From Methanobrevibacter arboriphilus JCM 13429 = DSM 1125 (GTDB lineage Archaea; Methanobacteriota; Methanobacteria; Methanobacteriales; Methanobacteriaceae): 64,000 bases of DNA. The notes under the pieces were generated by a model. It saw only the letters and a program-made list of their open reading frames with translations, was not told the origin of the DNA and did not search any database. Positions 1 through 10,069 of the stretch are shown piece by piece. The stretch is taken from assembly GCF_002072215.1 (NCBI RefSeq), contig NZ_JXMW01000012.1:47977-111976 (forward strand), given 5' to 3'. How positions within the stretch are numbered: the first letter of the stretch is position 1; every line of letters begins with the position of its first letter. A program made the position numbers and the translations under genes.

Positions 1-498
1 ACAATAGAAAAAAATAATGATACAATCTATAATATTAAAACTAATATAGAAAAATTAAAAGTGGAAAATAGTTCTCTTGAGAAAAAACTCAAAAAATATG
101 AAGCAAAAACTAATGATCAAGAACTAGAAAATTGTATATTTTCAGAAAAACCTACTAATTTAGATAAAATAAAAATTCTAGAGAAAAATAAAGATTTAAA
201 TAGATTAAATCAGGAAAACGAAGATCTAAAAAAAGATAAAGAGGATTTAAAGGAAAAAATAGAATTTTTAGACTCATATATAAAAGATTTAAAGTATAGT
301 ATAAAAACACTCCAATATTCGCAAAAAAAAGAAGTATCAATACTTAAAGAAGAATATGATAAGTTAAAACAAGAATGTGAAAATTTAAAACAGGAATTTA
401 AAAACAAAGAACTTGCCTTTAAAAAAGCAAAACAATCTGCAACTTATCATGAAAATATTTCTAAAAAGCTAAAAGAGTTTATCTTAAAATCATACTAA
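1..498 (+). CDS. C-terminal part of a coiled-coil protein (5' end outside window)
   Basis: The reading frame is open from the first base of the window, so the gene is cut at its 5' end; about 165 residues are visible. An internal GTG at 61 could serve as a start but nothing supports it over an upstream one. The visible part is almost entirely Lys/Glu/Leu/Asn with heptad-like spacing (for example LNQENEDLKKDKEDLKEK), which indicates a long coiled coil. No enzymatic motif, signal peptide or membrane segment is seen. It may be the tail of an SMC-like or structural coiled-coil protein, but the family cannot be named from this fragment. Confidence 0.7.
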   Translation, partial: TIEKNNDTIYNIKTNIEKLKVENSSLEKKLKKYEAKTNDQELENCIFSEKPTNLDKIKILEKNKDLNRLNQENEDLKKDKEDLKEKIEFLDSYIKDLKYSIKTLQYSQKKEVSILKEEYDKLKQECENLKQEFKNKELAFKKAKQSATYHENISKKLKEFILKSY

Positions 499-639
499 GT
501 TAATAAACATTCAAAACATTGAAAAATCATTGAAAATAGTTAAAAATTAATAAAATATTTAAATTTAAATATTTAAACTAATAAAATGTTTAAAACTAAT
601 AAAATATTTAAAAAGAGTAAAAATAATTAATGCTGGGCA

Positions 640-1014
<375 letters not shown>

Positions 1015-1182
1015 TTAATATAAACCATATTTCAAATAAAAAATATTTCAAACAAAATTATATTATACCTCATTATTCATATAATTTAATTAATCTTTGA
1101 TTTTAATTAATTTTTTATTTAATTAAATCTTGACTTTTATTAATATATATTATATTCTAAATTTTTGTAAAATGATAAAGTT

Positions 1183-2394
1183 TTATAATCTATAACCAGA
1201 TTCTTCATGGATATGGGTATCCAAACCTTCTATTTCTTCTTTTTCAGATACTCTAAGACCAATTGTCCAATCAATGAATTTGCCTATTATCAATGTTATT
1301 ACAAATGCATAAGCCATTGTAGAAACCGTAGCAATTAATTGAATTAAAAGTTGATTAGCATTACCTTCAATTAATCCTGAAACACCTCCAACAGCAACTA
1401 CTGCAAAAATTCCTGTGGCTATAGTTCCCCAAATACCCGATACTCCATGTATTCCAAAAACATCTAAAGCATCATCATAATCAAATTTCGGTTTAATATA
1501 ACTAATAGCTATGTATGATAAAATTGCTGCAAAAAATCCAATTATAACTGCTCCATCAGCATTTACAAATCCTGCAGCAGGAGTCATAGCAACAAGAGCA
1601 GAAATAGCACCAGAAATAGCACCAAGTACAGTTGGTTTTCCTTCTCTCCAAATATCAATACAAACCCATGTTAAAAGACCTACTGCAGCTCCTAAGTTAC
1701 TAACTAATAAAGCTGATGCAGCAAGACCTCCAGCAGTTAAAGCAGAACCTCCATTAAAACCTAACCATCCAAACCATAGAAATCCTGCACCCAATACGGT
1801 GTATCCCAAATTGTGTGGCAAGAGAGACCTGTCTTTTCTTCTTCCAATGATAAAAGCTAATGCTAATGCAGAAAGACCAGAACATATTTCAACAACTGTT
1901 CCTCCAGCAAAATCAATAACTCCCATGTTCATTAGCCATCCACCACCCCAAACCCAGTGTGTGATAGGAATGTAAACACCAATTGTCCAAAGCACTACAA
2001 AAACAATCCATGCTGAAAATTTCATTCTTCCAACAATAGCTCCTGAAATAAGAGCTGCTGTCAACCCTGCAAAGGTTAGTTGAAAAGCTATATAAACATA
2101 TGTAGGTATTGTGCCTGTTATTGAATTTATTCCAACATCATGTAACATTATACTTGTAGGGTATCCAATAAAACCTGAAATAGAATTTCCAAAGCCAAGC
2201 TCATAACCAAAAGCTATCCAAATTATTGTTACTATTGAAAAAGCAATTAAAGTTAAAAACATAGTATTTAAAACATTTTTCTTTTTAGCTAAGCCACCAT
2301 AAAAAAAAGCAATCCCTGGGATACTCATTAAAAGTACTAAGATAGTAGAAATAAGGACCCATGAAGTATCCCCTGCATTTAGTATTCCTTCCAT
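1183..2394 (-). CDS. amtB: Ammonium transporter (Amt/Mep/Rh family)
   Basis: The 403-residue polytopic membrane protein has about 11 hydrophobic segments. The Amt signature DFAGGTVV begins at Asp161 (equivalent to E. coli AmtB Asp160), and DVFGIHG carries the second pore histidine at His316. The first pore histidine (E. coli His168) is replaced by Glu169; the codon at 1888-1890 reads GAA on the coding strand. This change is known in some fungal Mep proteins and alters conduction. The protein imports ammonium and is normally gated by GlnK, whose gene follows. A TATA box and two dyads about 110-160 bp upstream suggest nitrogen-dependent repression. Confidence 0.96.
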   Translation of the reverse strand: MEGILNAGDTSWVLISTILVLLMSIPGIAFFYGGLAKKKNVLNTMFLTLIAFSIVTIIWIAFGYELGFGNSISGFIGYPTSIMLHDVGINSITGTIPTYVYIAFQLTFAGLTAALISGAIVGRMKFSAWIVFVVLWTIGVYIPITHWVWGGGWLMNMGVIDFAGGTVVEICSGLSALALAFIIGRRKDRSLLPHNLGYTVLGAGFLWFGWLGFNGGSALTAGGLAASALLVSNLGAAVGLLTWVCIDIWREGKPTVLGAISGAISALVAMTPAAGFVNADGAVIIGFFAAILSYIAISYIKPKFDYDDALDVFGIHGVSGIWGTIATGIFAVVAVGGVSGLIEGNANQLLIQLIATVSTMAYAFVITLIIGKFIDWTIGLRVSEKEEIEGLDTHIHEESGYRL

Positions 2395-2500
2395 AAAAAA
2401 CCTCTTATATAGATTAATTTATTAATAAACAAATATTCTAATTTAAATCCTAAATAAAACAAAATAGAACAATAAAATAATAAAAATTATTTTATGAATA

Positions 2501-2555
2501 TAAGGAAAACGGAAACCTTATACCTACAGCTATATTAATTTTAAGGTATATAAAA
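2501..2555 (-). promoter_or_regulatory. amtB promoter with two overlapping dyads
   Basis: On the minus strand a TATA box reads TTTTATATA (2547-2555), placing transcription start near 2520-2527. TATACCT (2519-2525) and AGGTATA (2544-2550) form one inverted repeat that overlaps the TATA box and start. TAAGG-N10-CCTTA (2501-2520) forms a second just downstream. Such placement fits a repressor operator. In Methanococcus, NrpR represses glnK-amtB through a GGAA-N6-TTCC operator near the promoter; the sites here differ, so assigning NrpR is inference. The rest of the 480-bp gap up to 2874 holds only AT-rich sequence. Confidence 0.5.
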
Positions 2556-2874
2556 CTTATTATAATTCACCGATATGTAAAATAATTAGAAATTAAGCAA
2601 TATTTATAATTTTCAACAATAAAATATATAATACATAGGAAAAAGAATGAAATATTAATCAATATAACAACAAAAATCAAATTTATTATAAATAAATTAA
2701 AAAATATAATGAATTAATTAAATAAGAAATTAAGTATAAAAATAGTAAAAAGTAGCAAAAAAGAAAAATAAAAGAAAAATAAAAAGAATAAAAAGAATAA
2801 AAGAAAAATAGACACCTAAAAGAAATATAAAGAGATTATATTAAACATAATATATTTTTAGCTAATCAATTTAC

Positions 2875-4173
2875 TCAATTATCAGAAGATAACTGATTAG
2901 AAAGAAATTTATCATATCCTACAAGATCAAGTAAACCATGCCCAGATAAATTAAAAACAATTGTTTTTTCTTCTCCAGTTTCTTTACATTTTTTAGCTTC
3001 ATCAATAGCAACTTTAATAGCATGAGTAGATTCTGGTGCAGGTACAATACCCTCAGATTTAGCAAATAAGACACCTGCCTTGAAAACTTCCTTCTGAGTA
3101 GCAGATCTAGCATCAATGAATCCTTCTTTTTTAAGTAAAGAAACCTGAGGAGACATACCATGATATCTAAGTCCACCTGCATGTACAGAAGGAGCTACAA
3201 AATCATGCCCTAATGTGAACATTTTAATAAGAGGAGTTAAACCAGTCGTATCTCCAAAATCAAAATCATATTGACCTTCAGTCAAAGTAGGACAAGAACT
3301 AGGCTCAACACCTATAAACTCACAATCACTATTACCATCAATTTTATCTTTAATAAAAGGAAATGTAAATCCTGCAAAGTTACTTCCACCACCAACACAT
3401 CCAATCATTACATCAGGTTCTTCTTCAGCAATCTCTAATTGTGTTTTAACTTCTTGACCTATGATTGTTTGATGTAACATTACATGATTTAAAGCACTAC
3501 CAATTGAGTAATATGCATGTTCATTATCTAATGCATCTTCAATAGCTTCAGAAATAGCTATTCCAAGAGACCCTGGATGATCTGGATTTTCAGCTAAAGT
3601 TTTTCTTCCAACTTCTGTATATTTACTTGGAGAAGCATGAACTTCCCCCCCATAGATACCCATTATGACTTTTCTGAAAGGTTTTTGATCAAAGGATACT
3701 TTAACCATATAAACAGTACAATCCAAATCAACTTGAGAACAAGCAAGTGAAAGAGCAGTACCCCATTGTCCAGCGCCTGTTTCTGTTGTCAATCTTTCAA
3801 TTCCATCTTTTTTTGCATAATATGCCTGTGGAATCGCACTATTTAGTTTATGACTACCGGTTGGAGAAGAATCTTCTCTTTTAAAATATATTTTTGCAGG
3901 AGTGTTTAACTTATCTTCTAGACCTTTAGCTCTAAATAAAGGGCTTGGTCTACCCATTCGCATATATAACTCTCTTACTTCATCTGGGATATTAATATAT
4001 CTTTCTGTTGAAAATTCTTGTTCAAGAACTCCTTTTGAAAAAATCTTAGGAAGATATTCAATTTGATTTTTACCTTCACTATTTTTCGGAGGAGGAATTT
4101 CAGAAGGAAGATCTGCATTAATATTATACCATTTTTTTGGTACTTCATCGGAAGATAATTCTATTTTATACAT
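2875..4173 (-). CDS. trpB2: Tryptophan synthase beta chain, TrpB2 type
   Basis: The 432 residues match the longer TrpB2 group rather than the roughly 395-residue TrpB1. The PLP lysine lies in the block [11 protein letters not shown] (about residues 103-113). The glycine-rich phosphate-binding loop is [10 protein letters not shown] (about 259-268) and the C-terminal FNLSGHG block is typical. The enzyme joins indole and serine to give tryptophan, and TrpB2 is thought to salvage free indole without a TrpA partner. No other trp genes lie nearby, as expected for an orphan TrpB2. Two TGTACA sites upstream suggest control by a TrpY-like repressor. Confidence 0.94.
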   Translation of the reverse strand: MYKIELSSDEVPKKWYNINADLPSEIPPPKNSEGKNQIEYLPKIFSKGVLEQEFSTERYINIPDEVRELYMRMGRPSPLFRAKGLEDKLNTPAKIYFKREDSSPTGSHKLNSAIPQAYYAKKDGIERLTTETGAGQWGTALSLACSQVDLDCTVYMVKVSFDQKPFRKVIMGIYGGEVHASPSKYTEVGRKTLAENPDHPGSLGIAISEAIEDALDNEHAYYSIGSALNHVMLHQTIIGQEVKTQLEIAEEEPDVMIGCVGGGSNFAGFTFPFIKDKIDGNSDCEFIGVEPSSCPTLTEGQYDFDFGDTTGLTPLIKMFTLGHDFVAPSVHAGGLRYHGMSPQVSLLKKEGFIDARSATQKEVFKAGVLFAKSEGIVPAPESTHAIKVAIDEAKKCKETGEEKTIVFNLSGHGLLDLVGYDKFLSNQLSSDN

Positions 4174-4381
4174 AATTCACCTTTTTCTATTGTTTAAATT
4201 ATATTTATTTGGATTTTTCATGAATAGTATCATTTACATAAATTATTTACATAAATAATATTATTTGTAAATTTTATCAAAATATTCATAGATATAATTT
4301 CTTATTATAAATTCTTGTTATAATTTCTTATTATGTTTCTTGTGTAATTTATCATTATATTAAAAATTATTTAAGGTACTA

Positions 4382-4410
4382 TTTAAACCTTTGTTGTACA
4401 TTATTGTACA
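4382..4410 (-). promoter_or_regulatory. Candidate TRP boxes and TATA box of trpB2
   Basis: Two TGTACA palindromes lie at 4395-4400 and 4405-4410, separated by four bases. Just downstream on the minus strand is an AAAGG-like BRE followed by TTTAAATA (about 4382-4389), which can serve as TATA box. In Methanothermobacter thermautotrophicus the repressor TrpY binds TRP boxes with the TGTACA core at the trp operon and at trpB2. The link here rests on the matching core sequence, the tandem arrangement and the identity of the gene. The other parts of the 626-bp gap to the next gene are AT-rich with no supported gene. Confidence 0.55.
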
Positions 4411-4800
4411 TTATAATATTTTGTTTAATATTAATATTATATTCAATTATATATTTTATTTATTTATAATACATCATCACATATAATCTTCATCAATATA
4501 AACTCTATGTCTTTATAATTTTTATCAATAATAAAAATAATAATTAAGATAATACTAAAAACAATAAAGAAAATAATAATAGAAATAATAAAGATAGTAA
4601 TAATACATAGAAATATAATATAGAAGAATATAATAAAAAGAGATATAATATAATTAATAATTAAAAGGTATTTATAAAATACAAAGATATTGATAAATAT
4701 TAAAGATATTGACAAATATTAAGATATTTAACAAACATTAAATATATATAAACGATATATATTAAATATTTAAAAATAAACTAGGTTAGAGAGGATTTTA

Positions 4801-5493
4801 ATGACAGAAGTCAAAGCAGGTGTAGAATATAAAATAAATGTTGGGGATAAAAATTTTCTCCTTAATGAAAAAAAGTTTAATCTCCTTAACTATATAAACA
4901 TAACAGGTTCTATTACAGAAGCAGCTAAACTAACAAAAATATCTTATAGAACATCTCTTAATTATATAGAAAAAATTGAGACTTCATTAGAAATAGCTGT
5001 TGTTTCAACTACAAAAGGAGGTAAAGGAGGAGGAGGTAGTGCAAAATTAACCTCAGAAGGAAGATTAATTTTAAAAGAATGTAAAAAAATTAATGCAATC
5101 ATGGAACTCCATAAAGAAGTAAACGAGATTGAAGCTGAAGTTATTTCAGTGAACAAAGAAAAACAGGTTATGAACATTGAGATGAAAGATCTTGATATGA
5201 CAATTCCTTTAAATGAAAAATATGAAGTTGGAGACAAGATTTTAGCTCTAATAAGCTATGATAATATATTTATAATGTTAGAAGAACAAGAATCAAGCGT
5301 TAGAAATATATTAAAAGGGAAAATAGTCGAAATAAGTCTCAGTGGAGAAATGATAAGAGTTAAAGCAGATGTTGGTGGAATTTATTTATATTCAAACATA
5401 ACTCGTTCAGCAGAAGAAAATCTCAAGTTAAGATTAGGGAAAGAAATTTATCTTGGTTTCAAAGCTGTTTCCATAGCAACATTGAAACTTTAG
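4801..5493 (+). CDS. ModE-type molybdate-responsive transcription regulator
   Basis: The 230-residue protein has an N-terminal winged helix-turn-helix (about 20-105) with the ModE pattern GSITEAAKLTKISYRTSLNY, then the wing-region KGGKGGGGSAKLT and an EGRLIL helix. Two C-terminal TOBE/Mop-like segments follow; the second, ILKGKIVEISLSGEMIRVKA, is clearest. ModE proteins sense molybdate or tungstate and control transporter and molybdoenzyme genes, including formylmethanofuran dehydrogenase in methanogens. A GAGAGGAT sequence precedes the ATG. No mod transporter genes are adjacent, so targets cannot be read from context. Confidence 0.88.
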   Translation: MTEVKAGVEYKINVGDKNFLLNEKKFNLLNYINITGSITEAAKLTKISYRTSLNYIEKIETSLEIAVVSTTKGGKGGGGSAKLTSEGRLILKECKKINAIMELHKEVNEIEAEVISVNKEKQVMNIEMKDLDMTIPLNEKYEVGDKILALISYDNIFIMLEEQESSVRNILKGKIVEISLSGEMIRVKADVGGIYLYSNITRSAEENLKLRLGKEIYLGFKAVSIATLKL

Positions 5494-5724
5494 TAATTAT
5501 ACTTTAGTATTATGCTATCTTAATAATTAATCTTTTTATTAATCAATCTATTTTATTAATTATTCTAATTTAGCAATTATACTACTTTAACAATTATACT
5601 TCAGTAATTTCTACTTTAGTAATTAGTCTGTATTCTATTAAATAATAATTTATTATTAAATAAGATACTATTCTATTATTAAATAATATTTTATCTTTTA
5701 AGTTATTGATGATGAGGTGTTTTT

Positions 5725-5982
5725 ATTTTAAAAATATTAGTTGATAAAGATAAATGTACTGGTTGTGGAGAGTGCAAAGATATATGTCCCAAAGGTCAAA
5801 AAATCTGGAAAATAAATAAAACAGCACATGCAAATAATCTTGAATACTGTCATGTGTGTACCCTATGTGCATCGAAATGTCCAGAAGGAGCAATAACTAT
5901 AGAAAGAAATGCTCCAAATGAAGAAGAAGAAATAAAAAGACTTAAAAAAGCAAAATCTGGAAAAAGCAAATTAGGCATTTAA
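5725..5982 (+). CDS. 2[4Fe-4S] ferredoxin-like protein with probable ATT start
   Basis: The frame encodes about 85 residues with two complete cluster motifs: CTGCGECKDIC (C-x2-C-x2-C-x3-C then P) and CHVCTLCASKC, each followed by Pro, as in bacterial-type ferredoxins. A charged Lys-rich tail ends in GKSKLGI. The frame is closed upstream by TGA at 5713-5715 and contains no ATG, GTG or TTG before the first cluster. The only reasonable start after the GAGGTG ribosome-binding site (5715-5719) is ATT at 5725, five bases downstream, giving N-terminus MLKILVDKDKC. It probably transfers electrons to an unidentified partner. It is not close enough to modE or hisB to be a certain operon member. Confidence 0.85.
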   Translation: MLKILVDKDKCTGCGECKDICPKGQKIWKINKTAHANNLEYCHVCTLCASKCPEGAITIERNAPNEEEEIKRLKKAKSGKSKLGI

Positions 5983-6161
5983 CAATTAATATATTAATAA
6001 TATTTCAATATAGTAATACCTTATATAATAATACTTCTTAATAATATTTCTAAGTAATATTTCTAAATATATAATAGTTTATAAATAAATTTCTATATAA
6101 ATAATACTCTTATTGAATAATACTCTTATAAAAAATAATAAATAAATAATAATAAAATTTA

Positions 6162-6755
6162 GTGGTTGAAATGGAGAAAAATAGATTAGCTAAAGTTTCA
6201 AGAAAAACATCTGAAACAGATATTAGAATAAAGATTAATTTAGATGGTGAAGGAAAATACAATATTAATAGTGGGATAAATTTCTTTAATCATATGCTTG
6301 AATCATTTTCAAAACACAGCATGATTGATTTAGATATCCAAGCCATAGGAGATATAGATATAGATGACCATCATACAATAGAAGATGTTGGAATTTTACT
6401 TGGGAAAGCATTTTTAGAGGCTATTGGAGATAAAAAAGGAATTAAAAGAATGTCTCATGCAATAGTACCTATGGATGATTCTTTAGCTACAGTCGCAATT
6501 GATATAAGTGGACGTAGCTATTTCAAAGCTAATTTCAAATTTAATAATGATAAAATTGGAGATATGACTAGTGATACGATTAAACACTTTTTTGAATCTT
6601 TCGCAAGTTCAGGAAAGGTAAATTTAAATATATCTGCTGAAGGTTCAAATGATCACCACAAAGCTGAAGCAATATTCAAAGCATTTGCAAAATCACTGCA
6701 TGATGCTTGTAAAGTAGAGCATGATTCAATTCCAAGTACTAAAGGAATACTTTAA
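6162..6755 (+). CDS. hisB: Imidazoleglycerol-phosphate dehydratase
   Basis: The 197-residue monofunctional HisB carries both metal-binding repeats: [10 protein letters not shown] (about 67-76) and [17 protein letters not shown] (about 164-180). The N-terminal [12 protein letters not shown] is also conserved. It catalyses the dehydration of imidazoleglycerol phosphate in histidine synthesis. Start choice is open between GTG at 6162 and ATG at 6171; the sequence before the ATG (GTGGTTGA) could act as its ribosome-binding site. No other his genes are nearby, consistent with the scattered his genes of methanogens. Confidence 0.96.
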   Translation: MVEMEKNRLAKVSRKTSETDIRIKINLDGEGKYNINSGINFFNHMLESFSKHSMIDLDIQAIGDIDIDDHHTIEDVGILLGKAFLEAIGDKKGIKRMSHAIVPMDDSLATVAIDISGRSYFKANFKFNNDKIGDMTSDTIKHFFESFASSGKVNLNISAEGSNDHHKAEAIFKAFAKSLHDACKVEHDSIPSTKGIL

Positions 6756-6949
6756 TAACTAAATAAATGCCTTAATAACAAAAAAATACTTAATACTAAA
6801 AAAAATACTTAATATCTAAAATAATATTTTCTAAAATAATATTTTGATAATTATATAAGTTAAAATTAAAATATCAAAATCATTATAAAACGAAATAGCC
6901 AAAAATATAGTATAAAACAATAAATTAATGAAACAATAAAAAAAAGAAA

Positions 6950-6968
6950 CACCGTTTTTAAAACGGTG
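6950..6968 (-). terminator. Hairpin terminator downstream of mtd
   Basis: CACCGTTTT and AAAACGGTG form a perfect inverted repeat around a single T, about 27 bases after the mtd stop codon. Read on the minus strand the hairpin is followed by a run of mostly T (TTTCTTTTTTTATTG), which resembles a factor-independent terminator. It is among the most GC-rich short hairpins in the intergenic DNA of this window. It could also serve the convergent hisB transcript. Confidence 0.65.
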
Positions 6969-6994
6969 AATAAAATCTAATTATTAATATAAAC

Positions 6995-7825
6995 TTAGGA
7001 TGGTTTATCTAACAATTTAGTTTTTGAAACAATAGAACCGTCACCAGCGTGTGGAGTTCTTAAAACTGAGTCATTAGCTTTTTCGATTTCTCTTGCTTCA
7101 GTTGCGAGTTTAGCAGCAGTTCCAATTAACTCATGAGCAGCAGCTACGAGTGGTATATATTGGTTAGCATCACGAACCATGAAACAACCTTTAGTATCAA
7201 TGTCTGCTACTTTACCAGCTGCTTCGTAGGCAGCAATAGCTTTTGCTTTTGCATAAGGATTAGTGAATCCTGCAGATTCAACAGCTTTTTCAGCAGTTAA
7301 TATGATTTTTGGTAATTCTAATTCTTTACCAGCTTCAGCTGCTTCAATAAGAGCATCAATAGCATTTTGAACTACTCTGTAAGCACCAGTTAAAGCTAAA
7401 ACTTTAATAACATCTGCATTGAAAGAAGCCATTTCAGTTGGATCGAGTAATTCTCTTCTTGCTCCAATCATTGGGTCTCCTTTAACAATTATATATCCTA
7501 AACCTTGTTCATCCATTTCATCCTTCTTTCCAGCTCCTGGAGCATCCCCTATAATTACAGCAGGAATATCATATCCAGATAAGAGTTCTCTTGCTTTAGC
7601 TGGTCCAGGTGCACCTGGGTTAGGACTTATAAATATAGCAAAATCTGGGTCAAAGTCTTTAACTTTTGGAGTTACTTCTTCTACTTGTTCTGGGTTCATT
7701 TTAGCTCCAGAACCGATAATTCGAACATCTATGTTAGGTCTATCAGCACGTTCATCGAGTAATAAATCTAATACTGGAGAAGTACCAATATTACCACTTT
7801 TTATAATTCCAATTTTGACAACCAT
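6995..7825 (-). CDS. mtd: F420-dependent methylenetetrahydromethanopterin dehydrogenase
   Basis: The 276 residues match the family's usual length. The sequence is diagnostic from the N-terminal VVKIGIIKSGNIGTSPVLDL onward, with IGSGAKMNPEQVEEV, ISPNPGAPGPAKARELL and the C-terminal LRTPHAGDGSIV. Mtd reversibly oxidises methylene-H4MPT with coenzyme F420 in the cytoplasm, a core step of CO2-reducing methanogenesis. Codon use is more GC-rich than in its neighbours (many GCT, GGT and GAA), as expected for a highly expressed gene. GGTGAT precedes the ATG at a good distance, a strong TATA box lies upstream and a terminator downstream, so it is a single-gene transcript. Confidence 0.98.
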   Translation of the reverse strand: MVVKIGIIKSGNIGTSPVLDLLLDERADRPNIDVRIIGSGAKMNPEQVEEVTPKVKDFDPDFAIFISPNPGAPGPAKARELLSGYDIPAVIIGDAPGAGKKDEMDEQGLGYIIVKGDPMIGARRELLDPTEMASFNADVIKVLALTGAYRVVQNAIDALIEAAEAGKELELPKIILTAEKAVESAGFTNPYAKAKAIAAYEAAGKVADIDTKGCFMVRDANQYIPLVAAAHELIGTAAKLATEAREIEKANDSVLRTPHAGDGSIVSKTKLLDKPS

Positions 7826-7889
7826 TTTATCACCATTTTTTTATTTATTGTTTTTTAATAAGTACTTTATGTTTTGGTTTAGACCATTA

Positions 7890-7903
7890 AGTTTATATAT
7901 AAG
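7890..7903 (-). promoter_or_regulatory. mtd TATA box
   Basis: On the minus strand the sequence AACTTATATATAAAC lies about 65-78 bases upstream of the mtd ATG. Transcription should begin about 25 bases downstream, near 7865, leaving a leader of about 40 nt that contains GGTGAT. The remainder of the 507-bp gap up to 8332 shows no gene; one isolated TGTACA occurs at 8157-8162 without other support. Confidence 0.6.
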
Positions 7904-8332
7904 TTTCATATTATTGAAAAAACTCATTAATATAAAAATATAATAAGAAATAAGCTTAATGAAAACAATTAAACTAATCAATAGGTTTAATTTCCAGTAT
8001 TTTTGAGAAATTAGCTATTAAAATTATTTATTATAGAAAATATTTAATTCAAAGCTATTATATTTAATTAAATATAAAAATATTTATATTATTAATTTTA
8101 ATTTTTATTAATATATTTTAATGTTTATTATGAAAAATTATAAAAAAGTGAATCTTTGTACATAAAATTATAATTCTAGAATTTCTAATAAAAATATTTC
8201 TAATAAAAATCTAAATTTTATAAATTTTATAAGAGATCTTTTTAATAATATAAAAATGATTTAAAGGGAATTATATGATTTATTTCATAACCCACTTATT
8301 TAATAATCCAATTATTCAATAATCCAATTATT

Positions 8333-9694
8333 TTATAATTCAATTATATTATTTGTAAAATTATATGCAAAATTAGGACAAGAACAAGCATGAATATGAA
8401 GATAGCTAGCTAGAGTATTTCCAATAGAAATACCATCATGATTATTAATTATTCCTCTTCCTCTTTGAATATCTAAAGCAAAATTAACATCATTAATCAG
8501 ATTTTTCTCAATTTGAAGCTTTGTATAATGAAATTCATGTCCTCTAAATATATCATCCTTTTTTGAAATAAGGTTATCTTTATTTGACTTAGCGATGACA
8601 TAACTAAGACCTTGAACCTTATCAGTCATCTTAGAAGGATGAGGAATAACATCACACATTTTAAACCCATCAATAGATTTTGATAAATACAATAAACCTC
8701 CACATTCCCCATAAATAGGATTACCATTATTATGGAATTTATTAATAGATTTTCGCATAGATTGATTAGATTCTAGCTCCTTTGCAAAAATTTCAGGATA
8801 TCCTCCTCCAAGATAGAGAGCATCGACATCAGGGACCTCATCATCTTTGTAAGGACTAAAATAGATTAATTTTGCATTATTATCTTCTAAACTTTCGAAA
8901 TTCTCAGTATAATAAAAATTAAACGCTTCATCAAGAGCTACTGCAATTTTTGTCTTTTTTTTATTTTCAGAAGTCCAAAGTTCAGTTTTAGAATCTGTTT
9001 TAACTTTTGAATTTGATTTTGCTATATTTTTTAAAGCATCTAAGTCAATATTTTCTCTAATAACATTAGCCCATTTATTAATATCATTAGCAATTCTCTC
9101 TTTTTCTAATGCTGGTACCAAACCTAAATGTCGTTCTTTTACTATTAAGTCATCGTCACGAGGGATTCCACCAATTACTTTGGTATTAGAAAGTTTTTCA
9201 ATAGCTTCTTTAGCTTTAAGATAATGACGTTTTCCTTTAACTTTGTTAAGTATTACTCCCTCAATTTTAACATTAGGATCAAGAGTTTTAAACCCTAAAA
9301 CAACAGCAGCTGCACTTTTTACAAGACTACGAGCATTTAAAATAAGTATAACTGGAGCATCTAAAGCTTTAGCTATTGAAGCAGTATTTCCAACATCCCC
9401 TGTAGGACTAATACCTTCATAAAGTCCTCTAACACCTTCTATAATTCCAATTTCAGCTTTAGAAATTTCTAAACCTCTAACAAATGAACTTCTAATTTGA
9501 TCCTCATTCATAAAAAATGAGTCAAGATTTCTAGGAGGGTTTTTTGTAGCTAAAGAGTGATATGAAGGATCAATATAATCAGGACCAACTTTAAAAGGTT
9601 GTACATTCATTTCATCAGATAATACTTTCATAATTCCTGTTGAAATAGTTGTTTTACCTACCGCACTACCAGTTCCAGCCAATACAATTCTCAT
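8333..9694 (-). CDS. CbiA/CfbB-type a,c-diamide synthase (cobyrinate or Ni-sirohydrochlorin)
   Basis: The 453-residue protein has the CbiA architecture: an N-terminal P-loop [11 protein letters not shown] (about 6-16) of the dethiobiotin synthetase-like fold, KVGPDYIDP, and a C-terminal class I glutamine amidotransferase with nucleophile block [11 protein letters not shown] (Cys about 334) and GHEFHYT. It performs ATP- and glutamine-dependent amidation of the a and c acetate side chains. In methanogens this family covers both cobyrinate (B12) and Ni-sirohydrochlorin (coenzyme F430, CfbB), and sequence reading alone does not separate the two. No Shine-Dalgarno sequence is obvious before the ATG, so the message may be nearly leaderless. 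Confidence 0.9.
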   Translation of the reverse strand: MRIVLAGTGSAVGKTTISTGIMKVLSDEMNVQPFKVGPDYIDPSYHSLATKNPPRNLDSFFMNEDQIRSSFVRGLEISKAEIGIIEGVRGLYEGISPTGDVGNTASIAKALDAPVILILNARSLVKSAAAVVLGFKTLDPNVKIEGVILNKVKGKRHYLKAKEAIEKLSNTKVIGGIPRDDDLIVKERHLGLVPALEKERIANDINKWANVIRENIDLDALKNIAKSNSKVKTDSKTELWTSENKKKTKIAVALDEAFNFYYTENFESLEDNNAKLIYFSPYKDDEVPDVDALYLGGGYPEIFAKELESNQSMRKSINKFHNNGNPIYGECGGLLYLSKSIDGFKMCDVIPHPSKMTDKVQGLSYVIAKSNKDNLISKKDDIFRGHEFHYTKLQIEKNLINDVNFALDIQRGRGIINNHDGISIGNTLASYLHIHACSCPNFAYNFTNNIIEL

Positions 9695-9840
9695 GAATAT
9701 TAATTGTACTTTTGTTTATTTATATTTTAACAAAAATAAAAATTATATTTTAATAAAAAATAAATAAAAGCAAATATAATAAAGTTACTAATAAAATTAG
9801 TAATAAAATAAATATTAAAATTAAAAAATTCTACTAAATT

Positions 9841-10002
9841 TACTAATAAAGCTATTGATAAAATTATTAATAAAAATACTAATAAAATCAATATAAAAAT
9901 TACTATAGATACTATAGAAATTATTATAATATTAACTAATAAGGCTAAAATTTAATAATAAAATTACTAATAAAGCTATTGATAAAATTATTAATAAAAA
10001 TA
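9841..10002. repeat. 38-bp direct repeat in AT-rich spacer
   Basis: The same 38 bases beginning TACTAATAAAGCTATTG occur at 9841-9878 and 9965-10002; similarity continues past one mismatch for eight more bases. They lie in the 375-bp spacer between the divergent cbiA/cfbB gene and the glycan polymerase gene. Shorter versions (ACTAATAAA, TTACTAATAAAG) recur around them, so this looks like local duplication in simple sequence. No gene is seen in the spacer. Confidence 0.6.
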
Positions 10003-10069
10003 GTAATAAAAATAATATAGAATTACTAATAAAGTAAATAATAAAATAAGCAATGGGAATTTAATAAAT

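Noticed and set aside
1511..1975. Plus-strand 154-codon frame opposite amtB
   Set aside because: It lies fully antisense to a clear ammonium transporter and has Pro/Ala/Asn composition typical of a shadow frame.
4464..4715. Minus-strand 83-codon frame rich in Ile/Phe/Tyr
   Set aside because: Composition is what random AT-rich DNA gives; there is no ribosome-binding site and no family pattern.
8157..8162. Isolated TGTACA between mtd and the CbiA/CfbB gene
   Set aside because: This hexamer is expected many times by chance in AT-rich DNA; it is single and the adjacent genes are not tryptophan-related.
9841..10002. CRISPR-like array in the spacer before the glycan polymerase gene
   Set aside because: Only two long copies, irregular spacing, repeats made of simple AT words, and no cas genes.
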